A stretch of DNA of 64,000 bases from Limibacter armeniacum (GCF_036880985.1 NZ_JBAJNO010000008.1:1116001-1180000), one strand, 5' to 3'; positions 26,421 to 36,903 are shown, counted from the stretch's first letter. Program-made: numbers and translations. The notes: generated from the sequence alone by a model not told the origin.

Positions 26421-27815
26421 ATGATGAAAGAAATTGAAGCATGGTGTGTGGCTTTTGGAAACTATGCATGGGGGATGCCTTTGCTGACATTGTTATTGGG
26501 TGGAGGAATATTTTTTATGATGTATTCTCGTTTTTTACCTTTCCGCTATTTTGGTCACGCTATTAATATTCTTAGAGGTAAATACGATGATCCTGACGAT
26601 CCGGGAGAAATCGACCATTACCAAGCCTTGTCAGGTGCTATTGCAGCAACTGTAGGGATGGGTAATATCAGTGGTGTTGCGGTGGCAATTGCTACTGGTG
26701 GACCAGGTGCGTTATTCTGGATGTGGGTAAGTGCTTTATTCGGCTGTGCAACCAAGTTTTTTACATGTACACTTGCCGTTATGTATAGAGGAAAAGATAC
26801 TGAAGGCAACCTTGAAGGAGGACCGATGTATGTCATCACCGAAGGCTTAGGTAAGCAGTGGAAACCACTGGCAGTATTTTTTGCTGTAGTAGGTTTGTTT
26901 GGTGTTTCGCCAATGTTTCAGGCAAACCAACTGACACAGGTTATCCGTGATGTGGTACTGACTCCAGCAGGAATGTTAGCTCCTGAAAGATGGATGACAG
27001 ACGTGATTATTGGTACTGTAATTATGCTGGTAGTGTCATTGGTTATATTCGGAGGCATTCAACGTATCAGTAATGTAGCAGGTAAGTTGGTGCCTTTTAT
27101 GATTGTGTTATATACAGGTTTTGTACTGTATATCATCTTCTCAAACTTCGGTCAGGTACCTGTCGCATTTGAGATGATCTTTGAAGATGCGTTTACTGGT
27201 GATGCCATATTAGGAGGTTCTTTGGGGGCTATCATTGTTGCCGGAGCCAGAAGGGCAGCATTTTCAAATGAAGCAGGAATTGGTACAGCCCCAATGATAC
27301 ATGGCGCTGCCAAGACAAAAGAGCCAGTTCGTGAAGGGCTTGTGGCAATGCTTGGCCCTGCGATTGATACAATCCTTGTTTGTACGATGACGGCCTTGGC
27401 AATTCTGATCACAGGTGTTTGGCAAACGAGTGATTCAGATGGCGTAACGTTGACAGCAGCAGCCTTTTCACAAGCAGCACCAATGTTAGGACATACCATT
27501 TTGGTGATTTGTGTTTTGATCTTTTCGATTACCACATTGTTCACCTTCTCTTATTACGGGACAAAGTGTACATCCTTCCTGTTAGGAGCAAAATACAAAG
27601 GTTTGTACAACTACCTGTATGCTGCTTTGATCGTTTGTGGAGCGGTGTTCCCAATGAAAGCCGTGATTAGTTTGATGGACGGTATGTACGCCATGATGGC
27701 TATTCCGACAATGGTGTCAGCTTTGTTGCTTTCACCAAAAGTAATGAAGGCTGCAACGTCCTATTTCAAGCGTGTCAATGAGATGGAACAAGAAGAGGTT
27801 TTAGATGTTAAGTAA
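26421..27815 (+). CDS. Alanine/glycine:cation symporter (AGCS family)
   Basis: 464-aa inner-membrane protein with about ten hydrophobic helices. LSGAIAATVGMGNISGVAVAI in the first third and RRAAFSNEAGIGTAPMIHG in the middle are AGCS signatures (the second is the family's PROSITE-like region). It takes up alanine or glycine with Na+ or H+. Possible starts at 26421 and 26424. Ends 70 nt before a terminator; monocistronic. Confidence 0.93.
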   Translation: MMKEIEAWCVAFGNYAWGMPLLTLLLGGGIFFMMYSRFLPFRYFGHAINILRGKYDDPDDPGEIDHYQALSGAIAATVGMGNISGVAVAIATGGPGALFWMWVSALFGCATKFFTCTLAVMYRGKDTEGNLEGGPMYVITEGLGKQWKPLAVFFAVVGLFGVSPMFQANQLTQVIRDVVLTPAGMLAPERWMTDVIIGTVIMLVVSLVIFGGIQRISNVAGKLVPFMIVLYTGFVLYIIFSNFGQVPVAFEMIFEDAFTGDAILGGSLGAIIVAGARRAAFSNEAGIGTAPMIHGAAKTKEPVREGLVAMLGPAIDTILVCTMTALAILITGVWQTSDSDGVTLTAAAFSQAAPMLGHTILVICVLIFSITTLFTFSYYGTKCTSFLLGAKYKGLYNYLYAALIVCGAVFPMKAVISLMDGMYAMMAIPTMVSALLLSPKVMKAATSYFKRVNEMEQEEVLDVK

Positions 27816-27885
27816 CCAAGGTTGCTGACAGTGTAAATATAATCCAAGGTACAAGGTTCAATGCCTTCTACTCTCAAACAAATTG

Positions 27886-27928
27886 GGCAAAAGTATATCG
27901 GTTTCATCGAATACTTTTGCCTTTTATA
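27886..27928 (+). terminator. Terminator of symporter gene
   Basis: Perfect 11-bp stem GGCAAAAGTAT/ATACTTTTGCC (27886-27896 with 27911-27921) followed by TTTTAT. Confidence 0.8.
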
Positions 27929-27997
27929 GTCTTAGTGTCCGGAATGCTTGTTGTCAAGGAAACAGGATACACTGAATGAACTCAAACTTTGAACCCC

Positions 27998-29302
27998 ATG
28001 AAACTTTATAGTACTAAAAGAGAGGCACCAGAAGTGACACTGAAAGAGGCAGTGTTCAGAGGGTTGCCACAGGACAACGGTCTCTATATGCCTGAGCATA
28101 TCGGAACGCTTCCACAGTCATTTTTTGATCATATAGAGGAACTGAATTTTCAGGAAATTGCCTTTGAAGTATCAAAAGCATTGTTGGGAGATGAAATTCC
28201 TGAAGATAAGCTGAAAGAAATTGTAGATGATGCCATCAATTTTGAGGCTCCTGTACGTCATGTGCATGACAATATCTATAGTCTTGAGCTGTTTCATGGG
28301 CCGACCTTAGCTTTTAAGGATTTTGGCGCCCGCTTTATGTCAAGGCTAATGTCTTATTTCCTGACAGAGGATGAAGAGCTTCATATTCTTGTAGCTACCT
28401 CAGGAGATACAGGTAGTGCTGTTGCTCAAGGTTTCTTGGGGGTTCCGGGTATTAAGGTGACCATTCTATATCCGAGCGGTAAGGTGAGTCATATTCAGGA
28501 ACAGCAGCTGACTACGGTTGGTCAAAACGTACAAGCCTTTGAGGTAGAAGGAACATTTGATGATTGCCAGAGAATGGTTAAAGAGGCATTCCTAGATAAG
28601 GAATTGAGCCAAAAGTTAAGACTAAGCTCTGCCAACTCTATCAATATAAGTAGGTTGATTCCTCAGTCTTTCTACTATTTCAATGCTTATGCTCAGTTGA
28701 AGCGCCAAGGGAAAGACAAGGTGGTTTTCTGTGTACCTAGTGGTAACTTCGGTAACTTGTGTGGTGGGTTGATTGCTAAAAGAATGGGATTGCCTGTTAT
28801 CCGTTTTGTGGCAGCTACGAATGTCAATGATGTGGTGCCAACTTACCTGAATACAGGTGTATTTAGCCCAAGACCTTCAACGGCTACAATTTCCAATGCG
28901 ATGGATGTGGGGAACCCAAGTAACTTCCCTCGAATCCGAGAGCTGTACGATCAGTCTTTTGAGGCAGAGACTACAGATATTTTGGGTAAGCATTATACCG
29001 ATCAGCAGACAAAAGAAACAATCCATACTGTATTTGATCGTGCAGACTATATCATGTGTCCTCATTCAGCTATCGGTTATATGGGGATAAAGGAGTATTT
29101 GGATGAATTGGATGATGAAGCAGTAGCGGGAATCTTCCTTTCAACGGCTCATGCTGCAAAGTTTGGTGATGTGGTAGAGCCAATCATTGATGCACCTGTA
29201 GAAATCCCGGAGAGACTTGTTGAGATCGTCAACAGGGAGAAAGTGGCTGAGTTGATAGCCCCTGATTTCGAAGTGTTGAAACAGAAGCTTCTGAACATTT
29301 AA
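27998..29302 (+). CDS. thrC: Threonine synthase
   Basis: 434 aa from ATG 27998 (the frame is open to a TTG 9 nt upstream). PLP enzyme converting O-phosphohomoserine to threonine. LAFKDFGARFM holds the Schiff-base Lys107, ATSGDTGSA the phosphate-binding loop, and SANSINISRLIPQ is the class 2 (long) ThrC signature. Homoserine dehydrogenase is encoded 17 kb away in the methionine operon; no thrB or thrA is next to it. Confidence 0.95.
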   Translation: MKLYSTKREAPEVTLKEAVFRGLPQDNGLYMPEHIGTLPQSFFDHIEELNFQEIAFEVSKALLGDEIPEDKLKEIVDDAINFEAPVRHVHDNIYSLELFHGPTLAFKDFGARFMSRLMSYFLTEDEELHILVATSGDTGSAVAQGFLGVPGIKVTILYPSGKVSHIQEQQLTTVGQNVQAFEVEGTFDDCQRMVKEAFLDKELSQKLRLSSANSINISRLIPQSFYYFNAYAQLKRQGKDKVVFCVPSGNFGNLCGGLIAKRMGLPVIRFVAATNVNDVVPTYLNTGVFSPRPSTATISNAMDVGNPSNFPRIRELYDQSFEAETTDILGKHYTDQQTKETIHTVFDRADYIMCPHSAIGYMGIKEYLDELDDEAVAGIFLSTAHAAKFGDVVEPIIDAPVEIPERLVEIVNREKVAELIAPDFEVLKQKLLNI

Positions 29303-29325
29303 GCACTCTATTTTAAGTCATAAAA

Positions 29326-29362
29326 AAACCGAAACAGTTCCAATAGCTGTTTCGGTTTAAAA
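29326..29362. terminator. Bidirectional terminator thrC / OmpA-like gene
   Basis: Perfect 12-bp stem (29326-29337 with 29347-29358) with A-run on the left and a T-rich tail on the right, between convergent genes. Confidence 0.85.
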
Positions 29363-29365
29363 ATT

Positions 29366-30403
29366 TTATTCCATTGAACCAATGACCTTGATCGTTACAC
29401 GTCTATTGGTTTCGTGTTCCTGTCTGCTGCACTTCACACCATTGTTACAGTGGTTGACCAATTGGGTTTCGCCATAACCTTTGGTGATAAGCCTGCTGGA
29501 ATCAATTCCCATTTTGATTAGGAACTCAGCGATGGCATCTGCTCTTTCTATAGACAGTTGCATATTGTAACCATCATCTCCACGGGCATCGGTATGACAT
29601 CCTATTTCTATATTGACATTTGGATTCTCCTCCATCATTTTCTGTATGCCCAATAGCTCATTGGCTTTACCTTCAATAATTTTAGCACCATTCACTTCAA
29701 AGAAAAAGCTATTCAATGTAGTGACCGCTCCACTTTCTATGCGGTTTAGCCTGAAATTATATGATAATACCTCTTCTTTTTTGTCATTGACAGAAATGGC
29801 TTGAATAGTCTTGAAATAGCCATCAGCATTTGCGCTAATTTCATATTGTTTCTGTGGCTGGAGCATAAAGGAATAGACACCGTTTTGGTCTGTAGTCAGT
29901 AGTTTGGTGTTGCCTTCGTCTTCTTGGTGGCTTAAAGCTACTGAAGCTTCTGAGATCGTTTCACCTGACTTTGCATCTATCACTCGACCTCTCACCAGGA
30001 AATTGGCTGCTTTTTTCATTCCTACTTTGATGCTGATATGTTCACCTAAAGCAATGTTTCGCTTTTTGAAAGGGATTTGGGTAGGGACAGATAGAAACCC
30101 TTCTTTCAGAAAGGTCATCAAATATTCCTTTTTTCCATCCATCACAAAAGCAAATTTACCGTCCTTATCAGTTGTCGTCGTATAGGATGTGTTGGGTGCA
30201 GAATATTGTGTCACATGACCGTCATCATTTCTGATTACTTCATAGACAGTAATGAATACATCAGATAATGCTTTACGGTTCTTTTGGTAAAACACCTCAC
30301 CTGTTACTTTATACCCTTTTGATGCTTGGGCGTAAAGGGGTGTTCCAGCTAAGACCGTTACAGTTAAAAACGTAATAATAAGTAGCAAATGTCTCATATT
30401 CAT
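29366..30403 (-). CDS. OmpA-family protein with carboxypeptidase-regulatory-like repeats
   Basis: 345 aa; starts possible at 30403 or 30397. Signal peptide ending TPLYAQ. Two carboxypeptidase-regulatory-like beta domains follow (about 30-120, with GEVFYQKNRKALSDVFITVY, and about 130-215, with GRVIDAKSGETISEASVAL). The C-terminal 120 aa is an OmpA/MotB domain: IEIGCHTDARG and SIERADAIAEFLIKMGI and the end RRVTIKVIG, which bind peptidoglycan. It should tether the outer membrane to the wall. No Peal-type lipobox is seen. Confidence 0.9.
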   Translation of the reverse strand: MNMRHLLLIITFLTVTVLAGTPLYAQASKGYKVTGEVFYQKNRKALSDVFITVYEVIRNDDGHVTQYSAPNTSYTTTTDKDGKFAFVMDGKKEYLMTFLKEGFLSVPTQIPFKKRNIALGEHISIKVGMKKAANFLVRGRVIDAKSGETISEASVALSHQEDEGNTKLLTTDQNGVYSFMLQPQKQYEISANADGYFKTIQAISVNDKKEEVLSYNFRLNRIESGAVTTLNSFFFEVNGAKIIEGKANELLGIQKMMEENPNVNIEIGCHTDARGDDGYNMQLSIERADAIAEFLIKMGIDSSRLITKGYGETQLVNHCNNGVKCSRQEHETNRRVTIKVIGSME

Positions 30404-30651
30404 CGACGCACCTTGGTTATGATACCATATTTTAGCTCTAACCCCATTTTAAAGAATGCCTAGATCCTGTATTTGTCATGTATAGGTTCTATTTTGATTT
30501 TATCAACAAAATTTTTGCCCAAACTGGTCTTGGGGAAGGTTTTGGTATTTAAAAAGGTATAATTGTTAGGCGCAAAAGATAGTCTATATCCTTTCGAATA
30601 TAAAAATAGTGCAAAATTATAAGGAAAGAAAGGAGAGGGTGTTTTAAAAAG
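30404..30651. other. Intergenic stretch without a credible gene
   Basis: An open frame of 73 codons on the minus strand (30460-30681) overlaps the terminator hairpin, has no family features and is rejected. Nothing else seen. Confidence 0.5.
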
Positions 30652-30687
30652 AACCCCATGCAAGGGTAAATCTCGTTGCATGGGGTT
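30640..30687 (-). terminator. Terminator of DUF255 gene
   Basis: Perfect 12-bp stem (30652-30663 with 30676-30687); on the minus strand it is followed by CTTTTTAAAA. Confidence 0.8.
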
Positions 30688-30691
30688 TAGT

Positions 30692-32752
30692 TTATTGTTT
30701 GATTCCTTTGATGTCTCTTAATGCTTCAGCCAAAGAATGTACGGGTCGTAAACAGCTTCTGTTACGGCATACATACACAGTGGTTTTCCCATCAATGGCA
30801 TCCCTGTGGTGCAAGAGCGGAATTTTGGAAGCTTGCTCTTCAGGAGTATAGGCTCCTGCTACTACCTTGTTTGGAATAAATTCCTGATGGATTCCCTGGG
30901 CAAAAGCAATCAGCTCATCACCTGCAATTGCTACTTCGGCAGTAGGTGTGACCTGTGCCGTATAAAGGCAAGCCCAATTGGCTAGGTATTGTACCTCTAC
31001 CTCCAGCATCTTGTTCATTTTCCCTAACATATTACGGGAAGTGTTGAGCAGGTCTTCACGCTCAAGCAAAATGCCCAAGAAATAAAGGTTTGTAGCCATC
31101 ATGGAATTTGAGGAAGGAATGACATTGTCAAAGATTTCCTTTTTCCTTGCGATTAAAGTTGAGGCGGCATCTTGGGTGAAATAGAACATCTCTTCTTCAC
31201 GGTCAAAGAAGTGCTCCAAGGTATAGTTGACCATCTTTTCTGAGCGCTCAAGCCAGACAGCATCAAAGCATACCTGATAAAGTGCTGTAAAGCCCTGTAT
31301 AACCGCAGCGTAATCTTCGAGGTACGGTTCGATACTTGCCTTTCCGTTTTTATAGCTGTGCCAAAGTTTGCCTTCAGGTGTCATCATTTTGGAGGCAATG
31401 AAATGCGCATTTTTCTTGGCAAGGTGCAGGTATTTGGTGTGACCTGTTGCGGCATAAGCATCAACAAGCCCTTTTAGCATTAATCCGTTCCATGAAGCGA
31501 GGATCTTATCGTCAAGTCCGGGACGTATACGCATTTCTCGGATCTTGAGTAGAGCCGTTTTCCAGTTCCTGACTTTATCGTCAAGCTCCGTAACAGTCAT
31601 CTGGTGCTTTTTGGCAAATGCCTCTTTCGATGTTGACCTGTGAAGAATGTTGAAGCTGTGTTCCCAGTTACCTGCTTCTGTAGCATTGTAATAGTCACAG
31701 ATTAGCCTCAAGTCTTCCTCTTCAAATACTTCCTCCAACTCCTCGTATGTCCATACATAAAATCGTCCTTCAATGCCTTCGCTATCCGCATCCAAAGCAG
31801 AGTAGAAGCCACCTTCTTCGCTCATCATTTCGCGTTTTAGGAACTTGATGGTATCTCCGATCACCTGCTCATATTCCTTGTCTCGTGTTAAGGCATAAGC
31901 ATCAGCATAAAGACTGACAAGTTGGGCATTGTCATAGAGCATCTTCTCAAAATGAGGAGCAAACCACTGTCCATCGACAGAATAGCGTGCAAACCCGCCT
32001 CCAATCTGATCATAGATACCACCCCAAGCCATTTTATTTAGCGTAAGCTTGGCATGGTCCAAGGCATTCTCATTGCCGCTTACATCATAATAGCGAAGCA
32101 GGAAATTCCATATGGTAGGCATGGGGAATTTGGGAGCCTTATTGATTCCACCATTTTGCGGATCAAACTGATGAGAAAGCTTTACAAACATCTCATCAAG
32201 TCTTTCGGCAGTATATTCATGCTGAATCTTTCCTATGCCGTATTTTTCAAGCTCACTTTGGTTGATGGCTTGGACAAACTTTTCGGCAGATTCTTCCAGT
32301 TGGCTTTTGTGCTCTGTATAGGCTTTAGCTACCTGTACCAAAACCTGTTGCCATTGTTGGGGTGGAAAATAGGTGCCTCCATAGAAAGGTTTGGCATCAG
32401 GAGTAAGGAAAACGTTGAGTGGCCATCCACCCTGAATTCCCATTACCTGAATGGCATCCATATAAATCTGGTCTATATCAGGCCTTTCTTCCCTGTCGAC
32501 TTTAATACAGATATAGTGTTGGTTCATCAATGCAGCCAATTGATCATTCTCGAAAGATTCCCTTTCCATGACATGGCACCAGTGGCAGGATGAATATCCT
32601 ATACTGACGATGATTGGCTTGTTTTCTTTTTTGGCTTTTGTTAAGGCCTCTTCCCCCCAAGGATACCACTCCACAGGGTTATAGGCGTGTTGAAGCAGGT
32701 AAGGACTGCTTTCTTGAATCAGGCGGTTGGCCTTTTTCTGTGTTGATTCCAT
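30692..32752 (-). CDS. Thioredoxin-domain protein of the DUF255/YyaL (SPATA20) family
   Basis: 686 aa from ATG 32752 (a TTG three codons upstream is less likely). N-terminal thioredoxin-like domain with [19 protein letters not shown] and the CHWC motif at 56-59 (SSCHWCHVM), followed by an (alpha/alpha)6-barrel-like region resembling N-acylglucosamine 2-epimerase ([35 protein letters not shown]). Length is normal for the family. Widespread but without an established reaction. No signal peptide, so cytoplasmic. Monocistronic. Confidence 0.92.
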   Translation of the reverse strand: MESTQKKANRLIQESSPYLLQHAYNPVEWYPWGEEALTKAKKENKPIIVSIGYSSCHWCHVMERESFENDQLAALMNQHYICIKVDREERPDIDQIYMDAIQVMGIQGGWPLNVFLTPDAKPFYGGTYFPPQQWQQVLVQVAKAYTEHKSQLEESAEKFVQAINQSELEKYGIGKIQHEYTAERLDEMFVKLSHQFDPQNGGINKAPKFPMPTIWNFLLRYYDVSGNENALDHAKLTLNKMAWGGIYDQIGGGFARYSVDGQWFAPHFEKMLYDNAQLVSLYADAYALTRDKEYEQVIGDTIKFLKREMMSEEGGFYSALDADSEGIEGRFYVWTYEELEEVFEEEDLRLICDYYNATEAGNWEHSFNILHRSTSKEAFAKKHQMTVTELDDKVRNWKTALLKIREMRIRPGLDDKILASWNGLMLKGLVDAYAATGHTKYLHLAKKNAHFIASKMMTPEGKLWHSYKNGKASIEPYLEDYAAVIQGFTALYQVCFDAVWLERSEKMVNYTLEHFFDREEEMFYFTQDAASTLIARKKEIFDNVIPSSNSMMATNLYFLGILLEREDLLNTSRNMLGKMNKMLEVEVQYLANWACLYTAQVTPTAEVAIAGDELIAFAQGIHQEFIPNKVVAGAYTPEEQASKIPLLHHRDAIDGKTTVYVCRNRSCLRPVHSLAEALRDIKGIKQ

Positions 32753-32937
32753 TTCTGTCAAATATCTATAATATCAAGCCCACTAAGAGTTGACTGAAGC
32801 GTGTTGGTTTATTTGTATTCAGTAAACCCGTTTCAAATACAATGCATTTAAAAAGTAAAAGGTGTCATAAAATAAAGACACTCCTTAGCATACGGGTATT
32901 CCTGTTATAAAGATAGCCGATTGCACGTGAAAAAAAG

Positions 32938-33639
32938 CTAATTTTTTTCAGTGCTACTATCTAACGGTTGTTTGTCTTCTTCTTTGTTTTTCTCTCCATT
33001 TTCAAGGTAAGTGTACTTGTAATGAGGCGTTTCAATGTTGACATATCCTTCAAAATGTACCTCTCCCACTTGGGTTGTGATATGCCTGAACATTTCAGTT
33101 GTTGCATTACGGAAGTAGTATGCGACAACTGCTCCAACAAAGGCTCCAATCAGGTGAGACTCCCATGATACGCCTTCCTGAGCAGGTAGTATTCCATAAA
33201 GCATACCATTGTAAAGCAAGGCAATGATAAGGGAGATTATCAACGAGTTGGAGTTTTTCTGGAATACACCAATAAAGAACAGAAAGGAGGCAAATCCATA
33301 GATCAGCCCACTGGCCCCGATGTGGTAGGCAGGTCTAGCAAGTAGCCATACGCCAAATCCTGTAAGCAGGTAAATCGTCAAGATCACACGCCTCGAAATA
33401 CGTGGGAAAAAGAAAATGATACTGCTGCAAAGAAATATAAAGGAAAAGGTGTTGGATGCTAAGTGCTTCAGGTCTCCATGTAAAAAGGGGTGACAAACAA
33501 TGCCAATAAGACCACTTGGGTGTCTTGGGTAAATGCCTAAACTATGGAACTCATGTTGTAGCCCCATTTCCATAAATTCAATAACCCAGCAGACACCAGC
33601 CAAGATAAGGGGGATTTTAATGCTTTTGCTTAATTGCAT
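32938..33639 (-). CDS. Rhomboid-family intramembrane serine protease
   Basis: 233 aa from ATG 33639; the open frame runs 87 nt further up but begins with non-membrane sequence. Six hydrophobic helices. The catalytic dyad is present: GASG with Ser110 and SHLIGAFVGA with His162; HLASN (59-63) fits the oxyanion His/Asn. It cleaves membrane-spanning substrates within the inner membrane. Cytosolic acidic C-terminal tail of about 55 aa. Next to phoH in the same direction, about 115 nt downstream of it. Confidence 0.9.
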   Translation of the reverse strand: MQLSKSIKIPLILAGVCWVIEFMEMGLQHEFHSLGIYPRHPSGLIGIVCHPFLHGDLKHLASNTFSFIFLCSSIIFFFPRISRRVILTIYLLTGFGVWLLARPAYHIGASGLIYGFASFLFFIGVFQKNSNSLIISLIIALLYNGMLYGILPAQEGVSWESHLIGAFVGAVVAYYFRNATTEMFRHITTQVGEVHFEGYVNIETPHYKYTYLENGEKNKEEDKQPLDSSTEKN

Positions 33640-33713
33640 GATAGGGGGTGTTGTAACAGGTAAACAGCGCAGCAAAGCCAGAACGGATGCTGGTGTGTTA
33701 AGGCGATAATGAT

Positions 33714-33745
33714 GCTCCTGCCACATAAGGTTTTGTGGCAGGAGC
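33714..33745 (-). terminator. Hairpin after phoH
   Basis: 12-bp stem GCTCCTGCCACA/TGTGGCAGGAGC (33714-33725 with 33734-33745). No T-run follows on the minus strand, so it may be a 3'-end stabiliser between phoH and the rhomboid gene. Confidence 0.45.
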
Positions 33746-33754
33746 AGTTAAAAT

Positions 33755-34765
33755 CTATTGGCTGTTGTTGTTTTCAGGAACTTCTGTGACACCTTCATCA
33801 GCAGCATCTTTATATGCAGCAATGATGTTTTTCACGAGTCTGTGCCTGATGACATCTTTACCACTAAGTTGGATGATGCCAATTCCTTCGATTCCTCTCA
33901 GGATGGTAGTAGCTTCAAGCAGGCCGGACTTGACTTTTCTTGGCAAGTCAATCTGTGAAGTATCACCAGTGACAATCATCTGGGATTCTGCACCCATACG
34001 TGTCAGGAACATCTTCATTTGCATTGGGGTCGTATTCTGGGCTTCATCCAAAAGAATGAAAGCATTGTTTAGGGTACGACCACGCATATACGCTAGTGGT
34101 GCAATCTCAATGATACGGTTTTCGAGATAAAAGTTAAGCTTTTCCGATGGAATCATATCATCCAAAGCATCATAGATTGGACGTAGATACGGATCCACTT
34201 TTTCTTTTAGGTCACCCGGTAGGAAACCAAGGTTTTCACCTGCTTCAACAGCAGGACGGGAGATGATAATCCGTCTGACCTGCTTGTTTTTAAGTGCTTT
34301 TACAGCCAAAGCTACTGCTACATAGGTTTTACCGGTACCAGCAGGGCCAATAGCAAAAACCATATCGTTCTTGCTGGCAGTCTCGACCAAAGTCTTCTGA
34401 TTGGCAGTTTTAGGTCTGATGGCAACCCCTTTGGCACCGTATAGGATAATCTCATCTTTGAGGTCAGCCTGTTCCTTGCTGACATTGGTTTCGATATAGT
34501 CCAATACGTTGTCAGTTGTGACCTTGCCGTATTTTTTGTAGTGAGCCAGCAGCTCGTTAAAAGCGTTGTTTATTTTAATTATCTCAGGACCCGTGCCCTG
34601 TATTCTGATTTCGTTTCCCCTGGATATAATCTTGCTTTTTGGGAAGGCGGTGGAAATTTCTTTAATGTTCTCATTTTCCACTCCTAGGAAATCAACCAGT
34701 GAAACACCTTCCAGGTTAATGACTTTTTCGATCAAATGCTTTTCATGTTTTAAGTTGATGATCAA
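33755..34765 (-). CDS. phoH: PhoH-family ATPase
   Basis: 336 aa. Walker A GPAGTGKT at 140-147 and Walker B FILLDEAQ at 236-243, then MIVTGDTSQIDLP: the conserved P-loop core of PhoH/YbeZ, linked to RNA metabolism and often to the endoribonuclease YbeY. The N-terminal 100 aa is the usual KH-like extension (SKIISRGNEIRIQG). No ATG exists at the 5' end: an in-frame TAG closes the frame upstream and the candidates are TTG at 34765 or TTG at 34735. The second gives the common family beginning (M)IEKVI. Confidence 0.93.
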   Translation of the reverse strand: MIINLKHEKHLIEKVINLEGVSLVDFLGVENENIKEISTAFPKSKIISRGNEIRIQGTGPEIIKINNAFNELLAHYKKYGKVTTDNVLDYIETNVSKEQADLKDEIILYGAKGVAIRPKTANQKTLVETASKNDMVFAIGPAGTGKTYVAVALAVKALKNKQVRRIIISRPAVEAGENLGFLPGDLKEKVDPYLRPIYDALDDMIPSEKLNFYLENRIIEIAPLAYMRGRTLNNAFILLDEAQNTTPMQMKMFLTRMGAESQMIVTGDTSQIDLPRKVKSGLLEATTILRGIEGIGIIQLSGKDVIRHRLVKNIIAAYKDAADEGVTEVPENNNSQ

Positions 34766-35219
34766 ATAATGGCGAGTGCGAAGCTAATTTTGTGATAGCT
34801 GTACTTGTCGCCCTGTAACTGACTTAAATGTGCAGTCACACTTTGGTTCTTAATTATGCGGTTTGACCGTCTGCCGTAGCCGCCACCTAATCTGCAATTC
34901 AAACAGCTGGTAGTATTTTTGATCTCCAGCTACCTTTATTTGGAAATAACAAATTTGATAACTTTACACCAATAATATAGGATAAAAATCTTAGGTAAAG
35001 TTTACATTTTTTCATTGATCAGCACAGTACTTGAGATAGAAATAATACTATTGATGCATTAAATGATCCATATTTCGTATACTGTGACTGTGTAGTCTTA
35101 TGGTAAATGACTTGTAATCAGAATGTAATTATTCCTGTAAGTGCCCTGACCTAAGATCATAATTAAGATATATAACAAAACTAATATTTAATTCATAAAC
35201 AAAAGAACCTTTCAGATTT
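34766..35219. other. 454-nt divergent intergenic region
   Basis: Lies between the 5' ends of phoH (minus) and the PBP4 gene (plus), so it must hold both promoters. A weak 6-bp hairpin AGCTGG/CCAGCT lies near 34910-34935. TAACTTTA near 34960 resembles a -7 element. No ORF, tRNA or riboswitch recognised. Confidence 0.4.
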
Positions 35220-36668
35220 ATGAGAAGCCTTTCATCGATAATAACTGTTTTCGCCTGCTTGTTGTTGGCAACTGAAGTGTTGGCAGGTGGCGGAGACCCT
35301 ACAGAAATAGTTGATTTACGGAAAATGGTAGAGCAGTTACATAAAAACAGGGATATGGCATCTGCCTCTCTCGGTATTTGTGTGACAGATGTCGAAACAG
35401 GGGAGGTGCTTTTGGGATATGGACAAGAGCAGTCATTGGCGCCTGCATCTGTGATGAAGCTGGTGACAACTGCTTCGGCACTGATTGTACTGGGAGAAGA
35501 CTACCGTTTTGAGACAGTTATTGAGTACGATGGGAATATCTCAATGGATGGTGTTTTGGATGGGAACCTGTATATACGAGGTGGCGGAGACCCAACTTTT
35601 GATATTAGCCAATTGCAGGAATTTGTTGCTGGAGAGTTGGGCATCAAAGAGATAAAGGGAGGAATAGTGGCAGATGCAACATTGTTTGATTACCAATTGG
35701 CACCATCAAAGTGGAATTGGGAAGACTTGGGTAATTATTATGGTGCAGGGGCAAGTGGACTTTCATTCTGCCGTAATACCTATGTTTTAAGGTTTAAATC
35801 TACAGCACCAGACTCCTTGACAACAATTTTAGGTGTAGAACCTGAAATTCCGGATCTAAAGTTTTTTAATGAGGTGAAAGGAGGTCCAAAGGGTTCAGGT
35901 GATAATGCTTACATTTTTGGAGGGCCATACTCATATGACCGTTACGTTAGGGGTACTATTACTCCGTACAGAAACGAGTTTACAATTAAAGGGTCAGCAC
36001 CTGATCCTGCTTATTGGGCTGCTTGGACTTTGGATAAATTACTTCGAGAAAAAGGTGTTGCGATAAGTAACCAGCCAACAACGCTGAGACTTACACCTAC
36101 CGCAAATAGAATGTTGAAAAGAACCCTGCTGAAGAGTTTTAGATCTGAGCCATTGCATGAAATAGTGAAGGAAACAAACGAAAAGAGTGTAAACCTGTTT
36201 GCAGAAGCAATGCTTAAGATGATGGGGGCAAAGGTAAAGGGAGAAGGCAGTACTGAAGCAGGGATTGAGGTAGTGGAAGAGCTTTGGGAAGAGCGAGGTT
36301 TGGATTTAAATGGCTTTTTTATGGAGGATGGCAGCGGACTGTCTCGCTTCAATGCCATTACAGCTGAGCAGATGGTAAACCTGCTAGTGAAGATGCAGCG
36401 CACCAAAGAAAAAGATGCTTTCTTTAGCTCTTTAGCAATAGCCGGCAAGACTGGTACTTTCAAATACCTTTGTAGGGGTGAAGCTGCTGCCGAAAGAGTA
36501 TTTGGAAAAAGTGGTACCATTAAGCGGGTCAAATGCTATTCAGGTTATATCAAAACTTACAGCGGAAGACTTTTGGCATTTTCAATGCTGGTGAACAACT
36601 ATGAAATGAAAACCCGTCCGATGGTGCAGTCATTGGAAGGTATCCTGAACCAGATGGTCAGGTTATAA
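35220..36668 (+). CDS. dacB: D-alanyl-D-alanine carboxypeptidase/endopeptidase (PBP4)
   Basis: 482 aa, class C low-molecular-weight penicillin-binding protein of peptidase family S13. Signal peptide ending VLAGG. All three active-site motifs are present: SVMK (Ser77, Lys80), SVN (323-325) and KTG (410-412). The long insert between SxxK and SxN typical of PBP4 is there (GNLYIRGGGDPTF). It trims or cleaves peptidoglycan cross-links in the periplasm. A strong terminator follows; monocistronic. Confidence 0.93.
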   Translation: MRSLSSIITVFACLLLATEVLAGGGDPTEIVDLRKMVEQLHKNRDMASASLGICVTDVETGEVLLGYGQEQSLAPASVMKLVTTASALIVLGEDYRFETVIEYDGNISMDGVLDGNLYIRGGGDPTFDISQLQEFVAGELGIKEIKGGIVADATLFDYQLAPSKWNWEDLGNYYGAGASGLSFCRNTYVLRFKSTAPDSLTTILGVEPEIPDLKFFNEVKGGPKGSGDNAYIFGGPYSYDRYVRGTITPYRNEFTIKGSAPDPAYWAAWTLDKLLREKGVAISNQPTTLRLTPTANRMLKRTLLKSFRSEPLHEIVKETNEKSVNLFAEAMLKMMGAKVKGEGSTEAGIEVVEELWEERGLDLNGFFMEDGSGLSRFNAITAEQMVNLLVKMQRTKEKDAFFSSLAIAGKTGTFKYLCRGEAAAERVFGKSGTIKRVKCYSGYIKTYSGRLLAFSMLVNNYEMKTRPMVQSLEGILNQMVRL

Positions 36669-36691
36669 GAATATTAGTATTGGAATGAGGT

Positions 36692-36727
36692 AAAAGCGAC
36701 TTTCTAACTGTTAGGAAGTCGCTTTTT
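36692..36727 (+). terminator. Terminator of dacB
   Basis: 15-16-bp stem with one mismatch (36692-36707 with 36711-36726), ending in TTTTT. Confidence 0.85.
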
Positions 36728-36903
36728 ATATGAGAAATACATGATCGAATTTAATGCCTTTTAGGTATTTGGTGTATCAGCAAAGTGAATTGAACCCATA
36801 TAATTGATGTTGCTGTTTTAATGTAAAGCATGGTGTCGCAGACTGAATAATTGCTTTTGCTTAGACTGTACTGGATATTTTAAACACCAAAACCATAAAC
36901 AAC

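Noticed and set aside
27912-27919. TACTTTTG as a thrC promoter element
   Set aside because: It is one arm of the symporter-gene terminator hairpin, and the nearest upstream TTG is 26 nt away, outside the usual spacing.
30460-30681. 73-codon minus-strand ORF between the OmpA-like and DUF255 genes
   Set aside because: Overlaps the DUF255 terminator hairpin, has no signal, domain or start context.
36011-36532. 173-codon minus-strand ORF opposite dacB
   Set aside because: Ser/Leu-rich shadow translation over the SxN and KTG regions of dacB.
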